This document shows positions 1 through 7,989 of a DNA stretch of 64,000 nucleotides, piece by piece (within the stretch, counting starts at the first letter, position 1; each line of letters opens with the position of its first letter). A program made the translations under genes and the position numbers. The notes beneath the pieces were generated by a model that was not told where the DNA came from, did not search any database, and saw only the letters and a list, made by a program, of their open reading frames with translations. Source of the stretch: Bacillus swezeyi (GTDB lineage: Bacteria; Bacillota; Bacilli; Bacillales; Bacillaceae); NCBI RefSeq assembly GCF_001969815.1, contig NZ_MRBK01000019.1, forward strand, positions 1 through 64,000, given 5' to 3'.

Positions 1-2
1 AT

Positions 3-1451
3 GTTGAAACAAAGATATTATCAGATATTGAGAAACAATTAAAAAACATCGATCAAATTGATATTAATGAATTTGATACATTACAGGAAATATACAAGGA
101 TGAAATATCAGATAAGTTAAAAGGAACTTGGAAGGGCTATAGGAATGAACCTGATAAACTGGAACAAAAAATAGGAGATTTTATAGAAAGATATCAAGAG
201 ATCATGAACTATTTAATAACTTCTAACTTTGAAGTGTGTCTTGTTTTAGATAACTTAGATCAACAACCTGGTGATATACAAGAAAGAGCAAGTTTTTATT
301 GTTTTGCAAAAAGTAAAAATTTAAATTTGACAACTATACTTTCTCTTAGAGATGAAACTTATTGGGCTATGAAATCAAAACCTCCTATGGATGCCTATGG
401 AAACATTACTTCATATCAGATAGTTCCACCAAGTATTAAAGACGTATTGGTAAAACGAATTCAGTTTGTAAAAGAGGTTCTTGGAGAAGATGATGTCACA
501 TTTGATAATGGCGGCAAAGCAGTTACCCTTAAATATAAAGATCTCCTGAATTTATTATCAGACACTCTCAAGACAGAAGAAGCTGAAGATTTATTAAAAT
601 ATCTCTCGAGTGGAAATGTTAGATACGCTCTCGAGATTTTCAGTGATATTGTAACTTCGGGTCATAGTAATCTTTTTCAAATATTAAATTATAAGTATGA
701 AGATACTCAAGAATCAAAAATAGTTCCTTTTGATAAACTTGTCAAAAGCGTTGGTCTTTCAATAGGTGAGAATTATAATTCTAAGAATTCAAAACTAATT
801 AATCTATTTGAGAATTATTCTTTTGATGGATTTGGAAGTCATTTTATTAATTTTAGAATTTTTGACATTCTCAAAGAACATTCAAATGAATCATTTAAAT
901 TTGGTGTTTCGGAAGGTTTTGTACCTCTTGATTTTATTCGCAAGAAATTAACTGTTTATTGTAATGATATTAATAATTTAAGACGGCTATTAGCACCAAT
1001 GCTTGAACGTCATATTATTGAAAGTGACATTGGCTCCAGGAAAATGGGGGAAGATAATTATCTCGATAATATCGGTTATGTTAGGCTAGCTCCTTCAGCT
1101 CAATATCATTTAGATAAGTTAATAAGTAATCATCAATATTTAGAGATGATATTATATGATACAAAGATTCAAGATGAGAATGTTTTTAATATGATATTTA
1201 GAAATTATAAATTTCATATTGAAAAACAAAATGATTTTATGGATAAATGGAAGGCAAGGATTGAAAATGTGGAGCTCTTCCTGAACTATCTAAAAATGAA
1301 AGAAGAAGAGGACTTTAAATATTTAGATAGAGAAAATATTTATAAATATAGAAAAATAATGCCGGAGTTAATAAGAGATTATAAAGAAGTTTCGAAAGCT
1401 AAAATTTTAAGTCGGATTAATAAAAGTGCAAAACAAAAAATCGAAATATAA
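3..1451 (+). CDS. Partial P-loop NTPase-like protein (5' end outside window)
   Basis: The reading frame is open from the first bases of the window, so the 5' end is missing; 482 codons plus stop are visible. Around residues 75-85 of the visible part lies a hydrophobic strand followed by acidic residues (VCLVLDNLDQ), which looks like a Walker B motif, and shortly after comes TTILSLRDETYW, a sensor-like segment common in STAND or AAA-type ATPases. The Walker A would lie upstream of the window. The remainder is helical and charged, with a helical-domain look and no signal peptide. Base composition is very AT-rich compared with the central genes, which suggests acquisition by transfer. The exact family is not recognised; a defence or mobile-element ATPase is possible but unproven. 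Confidence 0.6.
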   Translation, partial: VETKILSDIEKQLKNIDQIDINEFDTLQEIYKDEISDKLKGTWKGYRNEPDKLEQKIGDFIERYQEIMNYLITSNFEVCLVLDNLDQQPGDIQERASFYCFAKSKNLNLTTILSLRDETYWAMKSKPPMDAYGNITSYQIVPPSIKDVLVKRIQFVKEVLGEDDVTFDNGGKAVTLKYKDLLNLLSDTLKTEEAEDLLKYLSSGNVRYALEIFSDIVTSGHSNLFQILNYKYEDTQESKIVPFDKLVKSVGLSIGENYNSKNSKLINLFENYSFDGFGSHFINFRIFDILKEHSNESFKFGVSEGFVPLDFIRKKLTVYCNDINNLRRLLAPMLERHIIESDIGSRKMGEDNYLDNIGYVRLAPSAQYHLDKLISNHQYLEMILYDTKIQDENVFNMIFRNYKFHIEKQNDFMDKWKARIENVELFLNYLKMKEEEDFKYLDRENIYKYRKIMPELIRDYKEVSKAKILSRINKSAKQKIEI

Positions 1452-1593
1452 AATTAAAAATTAATTAAGTAGGGTTAGTCTCAAAATTAGCCCCCTGGAA
1501 TAAGTTATCTAGCTAATAAACCGCGTTACATTAACATTGATTAAACGCTAGATTACTCGATGACTTAGGCACCTCACTCCAGAATAGATTATT

Positions 1594-1630
1594 AAACGTC
1601 TTCTAAACGGAATTTAGGAGACGTTTTTTA
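1594..1630 (+). terminator. Rho-independent terminator
   Basis: Two 14-base arms (AAACGTCTTCTAAA and TTTAGGAGACGTTT, one wobble pair) are separated by five bases and followed by a T run on the plus strand. It probably ends the transcript of the partial NTPase gene. The same bases also encode the C-terminal end of a YolD-like remnant on the other strand. Confidence 0.75.
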
Positions 1631-1733
1631 AATGCAGGTATTTCGCATCAAGCACCGGCCTTTTTACTTTGTTCTGGTTGCTTTCTAATTCGCGAAGCAG
1701 GCTGACATGCTCCGGCGGCATCATTGTCGTTGA
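1614..1733 (-). pseudogene. YolD-like protein C-terminal fragment
   Basis: Reading the minus strand, about 39 residues remain after an in-frame stop: TTMMPPEHVSLLRELESN is followed by a KRPVLD motif. This matches the C-terminal signature of the YolD/YqjX family (typically WTAMMLPEHV...), whose genes normally sit beside Y-family DNA polymerase genes in Bacillus prophages. The N-terminal half is absent, so this is a remnant. A second, similar fragment lies at 60272-60427. About 85% nucleotide identity over roughly 80 bases is apparent by eye. Confidence 0.6.
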
Positions 1734-1809
1734 TTAAAAAAGTTTTTTGCCAACAATTCGCCAACAATTCAATTCATCAGGGTGTATTTAAAGTAATGCC
1801 ATAAAAAAA

Positions 1810-1834
1810 CAAACCCTTGATATACAAGGGTTTG
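1810..1834 (-). terminator. Terminator of tRNA-Val
   Basis: A perfect 10-bp inverted repeat (CAAACCCTTG / CAAGGGTTTG) with a five-base loop lies seven bases downstream of the tRNA 3' end and is followed by a T run when read on the minus strand. Confidence 0.85.
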
Positions 1835-1840
1835 TTGGTA

Positions 1841-1913
1841 TGATTCCGACTGGGCTCGAACCAGCGACCTCTACCCTGTCAAGGTAGCGCTCTCCCAGCT
1901 GAGCTACGGAATC
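1841..1913 (-). tRNA. tRNA-Val (anticodon GAC)
   Basis: The minus strand folds as a complete 73-base tRNA. It has a 7-bp acceptor stem (GATTCCG/CGGAATC), a D arm with GCTC/GAGC, an anticodon stem CTACC/GGTAG enclosing loop TTGACAG (anticodon GAC, reading GUC/GUU), a T arm GCTGG/CCAGT with TTCGAGC, and discriminator A. The 3' CCA is not encoded. Its 3' end faces the AT-rich region at the left edge, the usual orientation for integration of elements at tRNA genes. No integrase or duplicated tRNA end is visible within the window. Confidence 0.95.
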
Positions 1914-2650
1914 ATGATATGTAACACTGGGTATTTATCTTACTGACAAGTTCTATTATATGCGGATTACATCATTTCGTCAACTGTTTTTTTGAACTTT
2001 TTTGTAGTTTTTTCTATGGAACTTGTTTAACGAGAGAATGCCGCTGTAGAGAAGAGAGAATTAGTGAAACATTTTACGATTACAGAGAAACTCAGTTAAT
2101 TTCAGAAGATGAGATTAAACACTAAATCACTCACGTGTAATAAAGCGGCAGAGGGGAAGTTGGGAAGGTGCAAAAAATAAGTCCTACAGATTATTATAAT
2201 AAATCAATCCTGTAGGGTATAAAATATACCAATATGCATCCGGAATTTTGGTTGAATCTTTCTTTGAAAGAAGAAGTCAGGTAATAATATAAAAATAATC
2301 TGAATTGCAAAAGAAGGCTCATGAGCAATCGTAAGTGATGTGAATGTATAGCCTAATATCCAAATCCAATTTTAAAGTTGATTAGTACATTGAAAAATTG
2401 ATATAAAAAATGTTTCCATTTTAAAGTCTCTTATAGAGTATTTAACACTATAGATGAAAAGAAACTACGTCCGGTTCTTAAAATCGGCTGCTTGATAAGT
2501 AGGCTGCAAAATAACCAATGACTAACACCCATCCTCTTTTCTTTATTTTCAATTAATCCGTCATATGTATCTAGTCTCATGCATCAATTATCCACCTATA
2601 AAGATACTATACAAAAGATAAATAAGGAACAATATTCTGTACAAAAGCCA
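1914..2650. other. Intergenic stretch without recognisable genes
   Basis: Between the tRNA promoter side and the phr terminator I see only short, interrupted frames on both strands and AT-rich sequence. A few coding-like scraps occur near 2040-2110, but none has a start, ribosome site and sustained frame. It is probably decayed accessory DNA. Confidence 0.4.
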
Positions 2651-2658
2651 ACAAAAAC

Positions 2659-2678
2659 CCCCTCTCACCTGAGAGGGG
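2659..2678 (-). terminator. Terminator of rap-phr operon
   Basis: An 8-bp stem (CCCCTCTC/GAGAGGGG) with a four-base loop is followed by a T-rich tract on the minus strand. It lies 25 bases beyond the phr stop codon. Confidence 0.85.
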
Positions 2679-2702
2679 CCTGTACCTTTTATGATTGCTT
2701 TT

Positions 2703-2828
2703 TTACGTACCAACAGGCAATTCTGCTGTCTCGTGAATATGAGACTGATTGGCCTGACTGCTGCCGGATACCGATAAGCCGCCTAGTACGAACGCCATGA
2801 TTGTCATGCAAAGAACTAATTTTTTCAT
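2703..2828 (-). CDS. phrK: Phr pheromone precursor (PhrK-like)
   Basis: A 41-codon gene starts with an ATG that overlaps the stop codon of the Rap gene by one base (TAATG). The product has a lysine-containing N-terminus, a hydrophobic segment (residues 4-21) and an SSQA cleavage-like site: a Sec signal peptide. The C-terminus reads HETAELPVGT. Phr precursors are exported, trimmed to five or six residues, re-imported by the oligopeptide permease and inhibit their cognate Rap. By position the mature peptide is probably ELPVG, one substitution from ERPVG reported for B. subtilis PhrK. The assignment of the letter K rests on that resemblance. Confidence 0.85.
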   Translation of the reverse strand: MKKLVLCMTIMAFVLGGLSVSGSSQANQSHIHETAELPVGT

Positions 2829-3940
2829 TAAATTCCCTCCAAACGTTTCATTTTGTTCTCAGCCTGAATCGCTTTTTTTGCAAATTCTAAGGCCTCCTGG
2901 TAATCTTCATTTTCTTCATAATGTTTGGATATAATGAGAGAAAGTTCAATTGCTCCATCCAAATCATTCCTCTCAATTAAATAATGAAGATATGATCGGC
3001 AGTTGTCAATGCTTTCCGATGTGTTTTTGGAATAAAGTTCATATACGATATTCAGCTTTGCCTCATATATTTTATTTTCTCTTCGCTTTAATTCTTTTAG
3101 GCCCTTTTGGTAATAGATATGAGCCTCGTCGTTTTTTCCGATCTTGAAAAGCTCTCTCGTTATCATATAGATCGAGTTGATCAAGTAGCCTGATGAGCAC
3201 CAGCTTTCATTTGACAAAGGCTTTCTCAGGGCATTTATACAATCATGGGGTCTGTCGGCAACAGAATAGACAATGCTTACATTATGATACAGCATCACTT
3301 CAAGAAAATGGTCGTTCAGCTCTTTTGATATGCTGATTGCGCGGTCATAATAAGCTTCCGCATCATTATAGCGCCCCATATGCATATAGTTTGTCGCCAT
3401 GACAACCATTGAAATGGCCAGTTTTTTCTCATAGCCTTTATGCCCTTTATAAATGTTAATGGCTTGGTTTATGTAGTTGAGAGAAACAACGCTTTGCCGC
3501 AATGACATATATAAAGAGGCCACTTTTGAGTAAAATTCAGCTGCTTCAATTTCATCCGGTATTTTGGACAGCTTCTTCTCTGCTACTTTATATAGACTGA
3601 TGGCACGCTCAAAATTTTTGTTATACGACTCATACATGGCTTCAAAAAAGTAGAAATAAAAATCGATCATATGATCAGTTTGCCTAGCGTATTCCAGGCT
3701 GTCATCGTTAAAGCGCGAACGGTACGGCAATCTTTCTCCTTTAATATCGTACAGCATCATTTTGTATCTTTCTTCAAGCAGAGAAAAATACAATAGTACA
3801 TTCTGATTTTCCTCCATCCCATCAAACATTGACTTCGCTTGATGAAAGAGCTTAGTCGCCTGATCTGCCTCCTGTTTTTTGATGGCGAGATGAAGTTCAT
3901 TTAATATGCCGGCAACGATTTCTGAAGCAACCTTGCTCAT
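2828..3940 (-). CDS. rapK: Rap family response-regulator aspartate phosphatase
   Basis: The 370-residue length and the all-helical tetratricopeptide layout are those of Rap proteins: an N-terminal 3-helix bundle (residues 1-70, including LLEERYKMMLYDIKG) followed by TPR repeats (for example AEAYYDRAISISKELND and YQEALEFAKKAIQAENK). Rap proteins dephosphorylate Spo0F or block DNA-binding response regulators, delaying sporulation or competence until the cognate Phr peptide accumulates. The overlapping phr gene downstream confirms the family. The start ATG follows an AAGAGGGGAG-like ribosome site. Which response regulator it targets cannot be told from the sequence; the K label is tentative. Confidence 0.9.
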   Translation of the reverse strand: MSKVASEIVAGILNELHLAIKKQEADQATKLFHQAKSMFDGMEENQNVLLYFSLLEERYKMMLYDIKGERLPYRSRFNDDSLEYARQTDHMIDFYFYFFEAMYESYNKNFERAISLYKVAEKKLSKIPDEIEAAEFYSKVASLYMSLRQSVVSLNYINQAINIYKGHKGYEKKLAISMVVMATNYMHMGRYNDAEAYYDRAISISKELNDHFLEVMLYHNVSIVYSVADRPHDCINALRKPLSNESWCSSGYLINSIYMITRELFKIGKNDEAHIYYQKGLKELKRRENKIYEAKLNIVYELYSKNTSESIDNCRSYLHYLIERNDLDGAIELSLIISKHYEENEDYQEALEFAKKAIQAENKMKRLEGI

Positions 3941-4108
3941 GAGGACTCCCCTCTTTCTTAAAAAATTCAGAATAATATTTACATCATTTTAACATAACAG
4001 AAATCAATTTGATTGAAAAAATAATCTTTGCGTCATCCCGCAAAATGGTTAATGACCATTGAAACACTGTCTGCAGCTTTTCTCTTGATCTCTAGGACAC
4101 GGTTGTAA

Positions 4109-4372
4109 ACAAATTCTCCAAGATCTCTAAAACATGACAACAAAATATATACTGATGAAAAAGAGAATCAAAATGAGAAATGGCCGCTTTTTATTTTCGA
4201 TATCGAGAAGACATTTCAGAACAAAAAAATGATCAACGAGATCATTAAAATACAATCAATGCTTTTTAGGGAAGTGGGTATAGAGGCTGTCATTTCAAAT
4301 GTCCTTTATTCAGACGGGGAATCCAATTTGCAATGCGCTTCTTATTCAATGTATCGGCAGGTTCTAAATTGA
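4109..4372 (+). pseudogene. Possible gene fragment, no start codon
   Basis: A frame of 87 codons is open after a stop at 4106-4108 and has coding-like composition (KWPLFIFDIEKTFQNKK, then MINEIIKIQSMLFREVG), ending at TGA 4370-4372. There is no start codon with a ribosome site at its head, so it looks like the tail of a decayed gene. I do not recognise the family. The rest of 3941-4493 shows no gene. Confidence 0.25.
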
Positions 4373-4493
4373 TATGAACTTAGGATATCAGTTTTCTGAT
4401 TATTTAATTTCATACAGTAAACATTTCGAATCCTAATTTTCACCACGTGATAATGTGATTAATGTTAATTGTTTTGAATTTTTAAAAAAATAA

Positions 4494-4522
4494 TTGAAAA
4501 AATAACCTTTTATGTGTAAAAT
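4494..4522 (+). promoter_or_regulatory. Sigma-A promoter for the 197-residue gene
   Basis: TTGAAA, a 17-base spacer and TAAAAT lie 37 bases upstream of the start codon. They are followed by a good ribosome site (AAGGGAGG). Confidence 0.65.
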
Positions 4523-4558
4523 AACTATTGTAAAATTATCTCAAGGGAGGAAAAATAT

Positions 4559-5152
4559 ATGGGTGTAGTGGCGAATTATTGTAGAAATTCTAAGGTTCCT
4601 GGATTGAAGTCAAAAGCTGAGGCTTTAGCGGTTAGAACACAGGAATCACTCGTAGAGGTCTATCTTGGGACCATCGAGTTTGATAGAGTTGGAGAATATT
4701 ATTTTGCTGGAGACAAGGTGAAGGCGATTGCTGCGATTAAAGAAGGATTTAAAAAATTAAAACATGCAAGAGACCTTCTGGTCGAAGTTCAACACAGAGA
4801 ACTCGAAATGCATCCTCACAACACGAAAAAATTAGAAACAAAGTATGAAGAAATGATGTATGATGAGAAAGAAATAGAAGAAGTCTTTAGAATCAGAGTC
4901 CGTGGGATTCAAAATGTAATTCAGTGCATTGATCATTTAACATATGTTAATGCGGAAGAAAAGGCCGTTGAAGCTCTGGAAAACAATGATTTTAACTCAC
5001 TGTATAACTCTGTTTCTAATTCGGCAAGAGAGTTAATCATTGCTGCTCTTCAGCATAATATGACAGTAATTCAACAATCTAAATATACACATGAGACCTC
5101 TGATGTAATTAAAATGCTTTTCCCTGAAGAAGCAAAAACTATAGCCAATTAA
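4559..5152 (+). CDS. Unrecognised 197-residue helical protein
   Basis: The gene begins at ATG 4559 behind AAGGGAGG and has its own promoter. The product is predicted to be almost entirely helical and charged, without a signal peptide, membrane segment or obvious catalytic motif; residues 60-110 are especially rich in Lys/Glu and may form a coiled coil. It is followed by a hairpin and then an MFS exporter gene in the same direction, so the two are probably co-expressed. The function is unknown. The AT-rich composition matches the exporter and suggests both arrived together. Confidence 0.8.
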   Translation: MGVVANYCRNSKVPGLKSKAEALAVRTQESLVEVYLGTIEFDRVGEYYFAGDKVKAIAAIKEGFKKLKHARDLLVEVQHRELEMHPHNTKKLETKYEEMMYDEKEIEEVFRIRVRGIQNVIQCIDHLTYVNAEEKAVEALENNDFNSLYNSVSNSARELIIAALQHNMTVIQQSKYTHETSDVIKMLFPEEAKTIAN

Positions 5153-5161
5153 AATTACTTA

Positions 5162-5185
5162 AGAGACTATCGATAGATAGTCTCT
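5162..5185 (+). terminator. Hairpin between the 197-residue gene and the MFS gene
   Basis: A perfect 10-bp inverted repeat (AGAGACTATC/GATAGTCTCT) with loop GATA lies in the 56-base gap. The following sequence is only weakly T-rich, so partial readthrough into the exporter gene is likely. Confidence 0.55.
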
Positions 5186-5208
5186 ATTCTTGAAGTGGGG
5201 GAAAACAT

Positions 5209-6444
5209 TTGAAGAATTCATGGATATTTAAAGGTGATTTTTTTAAGTTATGGTCAGGAACTTTTTTATCTTTATTAAGTTCTACACTTTTTTATTATTC
5301 TTTGATTTGGTGGTCCTTAAATGAAACAGACAGCGCTTTAAGTGGCAGCCTAATTATTGGGCTTGGCATGGGCATATCAATAGCGCTTTCCCCAATAACG
5401 GGGTGGTTAGCAGACAGGTTCCATCGGGGAAGGATAATTGCTTTCTCCGATATGATGATTTCTGTTTTGTTCTTTATAATAGGACTTTTAGCGATCTTTA
5501 ATTTTACATCTGTACTTCTATTGTTTTTTGCCCGAGCGTTAATTTCAATCGGTTTGGCTGCCATTCAACCAGCTTCCAGATCGCTTATCTCTGATACTGT
5601 TGAAAAAGACTTAATTGAGAAAGGTGTAGCATTTCAAGAAGTATTGAATCAAGTTACACAAGTAATAGTTCCAATTCTAACTGGTATTTTGTTCACTTTT
5701 CTTCCATTTGGTTATGTATGGTTTTTATGTGGCTGCTTAACCTTCATCTCGATCTTTTTGGAGTTCTTTATTAAAGATAGGCGAGGCAGCCAAAAGGAGG
5801 TAACATTTAGCAGAAAAGAATTATTCACTGGTTTCATAAACCTTTTTAATAATAAACCTTTAAGAAATCTATTGTACGGTACAAGTATACAGCAGCTTTT
5901 ATTTAGCGGTTTTCCGATTTATATAGCCATTTGGACTTCTTTATTGATCAAAGACAAAGAGTGGGTTGGCGGGGTATTTCAATCAATATGGGGAATGGGA
6001 ACACTTTTAGCAGCAATAACTCTGTCTTTTTTAGCAAAGCAAGAACATTTAAAAATTGTAGCCCCGGCATTAATGATAATTTTTGGTTTATTACTTGCCC
6101 CTTTAGGATGGATTAAAAATGTTTTTATTGGTTTAACCCTATTTGTAATCACAGGGGCTATAAGCGGAATCGTAAATATTTACCTTGAAGGTTTCTTACA
6201 AAGAGTTACCGAAGGAAGTGATCGAGGAAGATCTCTGGGGGCGTTTTTTGCTGTGAACAGCTCTTTAATGCCTTTAGGATATGCTTTAGCAGGAATGATA
6301 TCAGAGATTATAGATGAAAATTTTCTGTTTTTGATAGTAGCTCTCCCAACCCCCTTAGTTTCATTTTTTATTTTTAGGTCTGTCCAAATTTGGGAAGGAA
6401 AAGTTAAAAAAAGCTATGAAACAGAAAAAGCCCCTCCATTATAA
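5209..6444 (+). CDS. MFS transporter, macrolide-efflux-like
   Basis: The 411-residue product has about twelve hydrophobic segments and the cytoplasmic loop GWLADRFHRGRI after the second, a form of the MFS signature GxLADRxGRR. The overall layout resembles the MefA/YfiS-type drug exporters. The start is TTG 5209, eight bases after GGGGG. It follows the unknown 197-residue gene and probably exports a small molecule by proton antiport across the cytoplasmic membrane. The substrate is not predictable. Composition is AT-rich like its partner. Confidence 0.85.
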   Translation: MKNSWIFKGDFFKLWSGTFLSLLSSTLFYYSLIWWSLNETDSALSGSLIIGLGMGISIALSPITGWLADRFHRGRIIAFSDMMISVLFFIIGLLAIFNFTSVLLLFFARALISIGLAAIQPASRSLISDTVEKDLIEKGVAFQEVLNQVTQVIVPILTGILFTFLPFGYVWFLCGCLTFISIFLEFFIKDRRGSQKEVTFSRKELFTGFINLFNNKPLRNLLYGTSIQQLLFSGFPIYIAIWTSLLIKDKEWVGGVFQSIWGMGTLLAAITLSFLAKQEHLKIVAPALMIIFGLLLAPLGWIKNVFIGLTLFVITGAISGIVNIYLEGFLQRVTEGSDRGRSLGAFFAVNSSLMPLGYALAGMISEIIDENFLFLIVALPTPLVSFFIFRSVQIWEGKVKKSYETEKAPPL

Positions 6445-6875
6445 ATACAATATAATGCTTAAGGTAGCAATCTCATAAAATCGTGGTCATTAATAGAAAT
6501 CTACGTAGATTCTGGGATTCAAAAAATACACTAGTTGCAAAACCTTTAATTTAAAAGTGGTTTTAATTTATTTAAATACATAAAAGTGCAGTGATGAAAA
6601 TTTTTGCTCTCCACTGTTTTTTTATTATTGCAAACGGATTAGTGGGTGGAATTCGATTTTTAATTCTTCCGCATGGAGCAAAAATTGAAGCAAAAAAATA
6701 GGTAGATGATTTAAGAATATTTTTTCTTAAGTGACCTTCTATGATAACTATATGAGAGAAGAATAGTTTCAATGTTTTTTTAGTTTGATGTTTTAATATG
6801 CAGAAATTTACTTGGTACAAGTTATTAGGAGAGAGTCAATAGTCTAGTACATCACACTTGCATTTCCAAAAGTAG
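6445..6875. other. Intergenic region without recognised genes
   Basis: AT-rich sequence separates the MFS gene from the acetyltransferase remnant. The short minus-strand frame near 6572-6820 has no ribosome site and no recognisable motif, and I do not accept it as a gene. Confidence 0.4.
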
Positions 6876-7162
6876 TTTGACTGTGTGTTTCTGGATGCCT
6901 GTGAGATCAGAATAGGCGACAACTGTTTGATTGGGCCTGGCGTCCATATTTATACGGCAGTACATCCGCTGGATCCTGCTGAAAGAATAAGCGGAGTAGG
7001 TAGCCACCGGCCAAAATGTATGGATTGGCGGAAGGGCCATTATTAATCCGGGTGTAACGAGCGGCGACAAAGCGGTTATTGCTTTCGGAGCGGTTGTGAC
7101 AAAAGACGTGCTTTGTCGGCGGGAATCCTGCAAGAATCATAAAGCGGATTGATATAAAATAA
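6876..7162 (+). pseudogene. maa: Maltose O-acetyltransferase remnant (frameshifted)
   Basis: Three successive frames carry the C-terminal half of a hexapeptide-repeat acetyltransferase. The first reads [18 protein letters not shown] then [17 protein letters not shown]; the second, after a deletion/frameshift near 7000, reads [20 protein letters not shown]; the third, after another shift near 7110, ends [15 protein letters not shown] and stop. These are the Maa/LacA family motifs (VHPLDPxER, GGNPAKII). The N-terminal half is gone. The following bases 7163-7437 hold further short broken frames that I could not identify. Confidence 0.8.
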
Positions 7163-7437
7163 GATTCGCTATGAAAAACACCGATTTGTTTTCAAAGCAA
7201 TCGGGCTGCAAAAAGAGCCTTTTATATACACTTCTATTGGTTCATTGCCATGCCGGAAACCAATGACCGTACCTTGAAGAATTAGAAGAACATATCCGTT
7301 CGCAAAGTGATAAAAGCAGCACGAAGAAATCAATAATTGAAGCCTGATAAAAGATAATCGCCGGTATTGATCCCGATTCGCTCGATTTCATTGACAAAGG
7401 AGTGAATCGGGTTCAAGCACGTTTGCAAGAATCACGG

Positions 7438-7800
7438 CTATTCGACCGTCTTGCGCCTGGATTCATTCCAGCGAAGAGCCAGGCCCATGAAAAAAGCGCT
7501 CACTCCTGCAATACCGCCCATAAACATTTCGTTGGAGTGAAGGTATAGAACAGCCCCATTGGCTACTCCGACGAGGAGTGCAGTTAAAAAAGAGACATTT
7601 AACTTTTTTAACATCCAAAGAAACGCAAAATATTCAATTAAAGCTAAAAGCGGAATATAAGAAAATAGGATGAAGGCGTATGGAATGGTGTCGAGCCATT
7701 CGTGAAAAGCGCCGCGACGGTAAAGATTTAAATACAAGAGAATCAAGAAAAGGAAATGGCAAATCGCAAATCCAACTACAATATCTTTGAAAATTTTCAT
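7438..7800 (-). CDS. Small membrane protein of unknown function
   Basis: The chosen start (ATG at 7800) follows GAAGGGG by six bases and gives 120 residues; an upstream ATG in frame at 7815 lacks a ribosome site. Four hydrophobic segments are visible: VVGFAICHFLFLILLYLNLY, AFILFSYIPLLALIEYFAFL, FLTALLVGVANGAVLYL and GGIAGVSAFFMGLAL. No family is recognised. It is transcribed towards the pseudogene and away from the LacI-type regulator. Confidence 0.6.
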   Translation of the reverse strand: MKIFKDIVVGFAICHFLFLILLYLNLYRRGAFHEWLDTIPYAFILFSYIPLLALIEYFAFLWMLKKLNVSFLTALLVGVANGAVLYLHSNEMFMGGIAGVSAFFMGLALRWNESRRKTVE

Positions 7801-7963
7801 AGAAAGCCCCTTCATTCGTTTTTGGCCATTTTACATTGACCTTCAACGTTTATAAAGATCAAAATCGGAATGTTTACCCTCTGAAAAATAACCACTCCTT
7901 CTATTTTTTGTCGAAAAAATTTTCTGGAAATCGCGATGAACGGCGCGGTATTATGAATCTAAC

Positions 7964-7975
7964 TTAAACGATTAA
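7964..7975. promoter_or_regulatory. Probable operator of the LacI-type regulator (autoregulatory)
   Basis: TTAAACGATTAA is a one-mismatch copy of the perfect palindrome TTAAACGTTTAA found upstream of the sugar-binding gene at 9053-9064. It lies 15 bases before the regulator start. The central CG and its 12-base symmetry are typical of LacI-family sites. Confidence 0.55.
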
Positions 7976-7989
7976 ATGCGGTGATACTG

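Noticed and set aside
1741..1800. Possible attachment-site core beside tRNA-Val (repeated GCCAACAATTC)
   Set aside because: A short direct repeat is present, but no duplicate of the tRNA 3' end is found in the window, so an att site cannot be supported.
2579..2800. Plus-strand frame of 73 codons opposite phr
   Set aside because: It is the antisense shadow of the phr gene and its terminator and has no ribosome site.
7163..7437. Further broken gene after the maa remnant
   Set aside because: Several coding-like phrases occur, but I could not join them into one recognisable protein.
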